Part shown: positions 62,466 through 64,000 of the stretch, in pieces | How the letters are laid out: every line of letters begins with the position of its first letter | How positions within the stretch are numbered: the first letter of the stretch is position 1 | From: Saccharopolyspora spinosa NRRL 18395 | GTDB taxonomy: Bacteria; Actinomycetota; Actinomycetes; Mycobacteriales; Pseudonocardiaceae | Assembly (NCBI RefSeq): GCF_000194155.1 | Contig: NZ_GL877881.1 | Span: 1 to 64,000 of the forward strand | Direction: 5' to 3' | DNA: 64,000 nt | Made by a program: the position numbers and the translations under genes | Notes under the pieces: generated by a model | What the model saw: only the letters and a program-made list of their open reading frames with translations | What the model was told of the DNA's origin: nothing | Databases searched by the model: none

Positions 62466-63881
62466 ATGAGTACGACCACCTTCGTTCCCACCACTGCCGC
62501 GAACTCCGACCGCCGCGCGGTGTCGAACCAGGCGGTCCTGTTCCTGCTGTGGGCGGCGTTCTTCGCCTGCTACGCGTGGATCTCGCTGGAGCGCTACGCC
62601 GGGTACGCGTCCATGTCGTTCGACCTGGGGATCTTCGAGCAGGTCGTGCGGTCCTACGCGGAGGGCCGGACGCCGGTGGCGGACCTGCTGGGCCCCGGGT
62701 TCGTCATCTTCGGCGACCACTTCAGCCCCGCGCTGGCACTGCTCGCGCCGCTCTACTTCCTGTTTCCCTCCGCGCAGACGCTGCTCGTCGCGCAGGCGGC
62801 CCTGTTCGCGCTCTCGATCGTTGCGGTGACCAGAGCCGCAACGCGGTTGCTCGGCGACACCAGGGGGTGGTCCGTGGGCGTGGCCTACGGCTTGTCCTGG
62901 GGAGTGCAACGGGCCGTTGACTTCGACTTCCACGAGATCTGCTTCGCGGTCCCGCTCGTCGCGTTCGCGCTCGAAGCGGCGCTGTCGCAGCGGTGGTGGC
63001 GCGCCCTCCTCCTGACCGCACCGCTGGTGCTGGTCAAGGACGACCTCGCGCTCACCGCCGCCGCCATCGCACTCGTGCTCGCCTGGCTAGCCAGGCAGCA
63101 TGACAAGCGGTTCGCCCGGGTCGCCGTGGTGAGCGCAGTGCTGTTCGTCGTCGCCTGGTTCTGCATCACCCTGCTGGTCATCCCGTCGTTCAACCCGACG
63201 GGCGCATACCGGTACTGGGACAAGATCTCCGGCGACGTGGGGTTTCCCGCCTCGCTGCTGGAAGGCTGGGACGAGAAGTCCGGCACCGCGCTGTGGCTCC
63301 TGATCCCGACGACGGGGCTGCTCGCGCTCCGGTCGCCGGTGCTGCTGGCCATCCTCCCGACGCTCGGCTGGCGGTTCGCCTCCCTCGAGGAGCACTACTG
63401 GAGCACGGACTGGCACTACAACGCGGTGCTGATGCCGATCCTCACCCTCGCGATGGTCGACGCGATCGCCCGGCTGCGCGCGACCCACCCGTCCTGGTTG
63501 CGGGGCTACGCGTCGCACCTGCCGGGGCTCGTCCTGGCGGCGGCGGTCGCACTGGCCGTCACGCTGCCGATCGGCAAGCAGATCCAGAGCGGCAGCGACC
63601 GCTTCCAGCAGGACCCCGAGGCCGCGTCGAGGGTGCTCGCGATGATCCCGGACGGCGCGACGGTCGTCGCCAACAATTCGACGATCGCGCACCTCACCGG
63701 GCGCTGCCGGGTCTTCTGGCCCGGCAACACCGACGGGATCGTCCCGGACTACGTCGCCATCCACGAGCCGGACAAGACGGCCGCGGAAGTGCGCGAGGAA
63801 GCAGACGGGTGGAACCCGGGAACCACGTACCAAGTCCTGCTGGAGGACTCGGGATTCTGGGCCCTGGGCCGCACCACCTGA
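62466..63881 (+). CDS. DUF2079 membrane protein
   Basis: A 471-residue polytopic protein with about nine helices. MSFDLGIFEQVVRSYAEGRTP and LGPGFVIFGDHFSPALALLAPLYFLFPSAQTLL are the first extracytoplasmic loop typical of DUF2079, a family resembling GT-C glycosyltransferases; RAVDFDFHEICFAVPLVAFALEAAL and LVKDDLALTAAAIALVL follow. The C-terminal ~110 residues (DGATVVANNSTIAHLTGRCRVFWP) form an external domain. Lipid-linked sugar transfer is a guess from fold resemblance. Confidence 0.88.
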   Translation: MSTTTFVPTTAANSDRRAVSNQAVLFLLWAAFFACYAWISLERYAGYASMSFDLGIFEQVVRSYAEGRTPVADLLGPGFVIFGDHFSPALALLAPLYFLFPSAQTLLVAQAALFALSIVAVTRAATRLLGDTRGWSVGVAYGLSWGVQRAVDFDFHEICFAVPLVAFALEAALSQRWWRALLLTAPLVLVKDDLALTAAAIALVLAWLARQHDKRFARVAVVSAVLFVVAWFCITLLVIPSFNPTGAYRYWDKISGDVGFPASLLEGWDEKSGTALWLLIPTTGLLALRSPVLLAILPTLGWRFASLEEHYWSTDWHYNAVLMPILTLAMVDAIARLRATHPSWLRGYASHLPGLVLAAAVALAVTLPIGKQIQSGSDRFQQDPEAASRVLAMIPDGATVVANNSTIAHLTGRCRVFWPGNTDGIVPDYVAIHEPDKTAAEVREEADGWNPGTTYQVLLEDSGFWALGRTT

Positions 63882-64000
63882 TGCCGGAAGGACTCAGGGG
63901 CGTCGGGCAAGCGACGTGAGCGACTGCAAGGGTGTGCCAAGCGCCTTCGGCGCCTAAAGGGAGGAACGGAGCTCAGCCGGGTTCGGCGGCGGTCTCGCGC
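63882..64000. other. right-edge intergenic sequence
   Basis: No gene recognised in the last 119 bases. A short GCGCC/GGCGC hairpin at about 63950-63963 may terminate the DUF2079 gene. Confidence 0.4.

Overview
The window comes from a high-GC actinomycete, most probably a member of the Pseudonocardiaceae; the genus cannot be fixed from sequence alone. Reasons: strong G/C preference at third codon positions, an actinobacterial rRNA-operon leader at the left edge, an XRE/DUF397 gene pair, a mycothiol-type maleylpyruvate isomerase relative, a KstR-type operator in front of cholesterol side-chain dehydrogenases, and a gene order (uvrA ... infC-rpmI-rplT-rRNA methyltransferase-pheS-pheT ... argC-J-B-D-F-R-G-H ... 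mpg-tyrS) that I recall as an actinobacterial synteny block.

Layout. 1-756: start of an Arg/Asp-repeat protein directly behind an rRNA-operon-type promoter and leader. 757-10806: tyrS, mpg and the arginine operon argC-ACT-argJ-argB-argD-argF-argR-argG-argH, all on the minus strand, driven by what looks like a leaderless promoter in front of argC. The end of the operon is damaged: argR has no stop before argG, argG has lost most of its interior, and argH has a one-base frameshift. 11072-21520: accessory segment with an XRE/DUF397 pair, a DUF1841/pRiA4b-ORF3 protein, a translationally coupled SNF2/RapA-like ATPase plus zinc-ribbon/coiled-coil partner, a GNAT acetyltransferase, a STAND-type ATPase, and a DadA-like oxidase coupled to a 48-residue coiled-coil protein, followed by a PucR-type regulator. 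23219-29168: translation genes pheT, pheS, rRNA methyltransferase, rplT, rpmI, infC. 29446-39624: mixed region with DUF1844 and DUF1326 proteins, an intact iclR-ridA pair facing a decayed D-amino-acid catabolic locus, a large two-helix membrane protein with an extracellular periplasmic-binding-protein-like domain, and a decayed intramembrane protease gene. 39782-50446: uvrA, membrane and MBL-fold proteins, a PrsW protease and an alkylsulfatase. 50658-56459: LigD-type polymerase, a broken two-component pair, a class A beta-lactamase with a decayed relative behind it, and a dnaK lacking part of its substrate-binding domain. 57380-61845: cholesterol side-chain genes fadE26-fadE27 with a KstR box and a decayed fadD17, then a MarR regulator. 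62017-63881: a decayed ECF sigma gene and a DUF2079 membrane protein.

The main functional units are arginine biosynthesis under an ArgR/ACT theme, translation, D-amino-acid handling (dadA-pucR, iclR-ridA) and KstR-controlled sterol side-chain oxidation. An unusual number of genes carry single-base indels, nonsense codons or internal deletions. Either the strain is shedding genes or the sequence contains assembly or sequencing errors; I cannot separate the two here. The best candidate for an undescribed system is the two-gene SNF2 ATPase/zinc-ribbon module at 13885-17525 inside the accessory segment.
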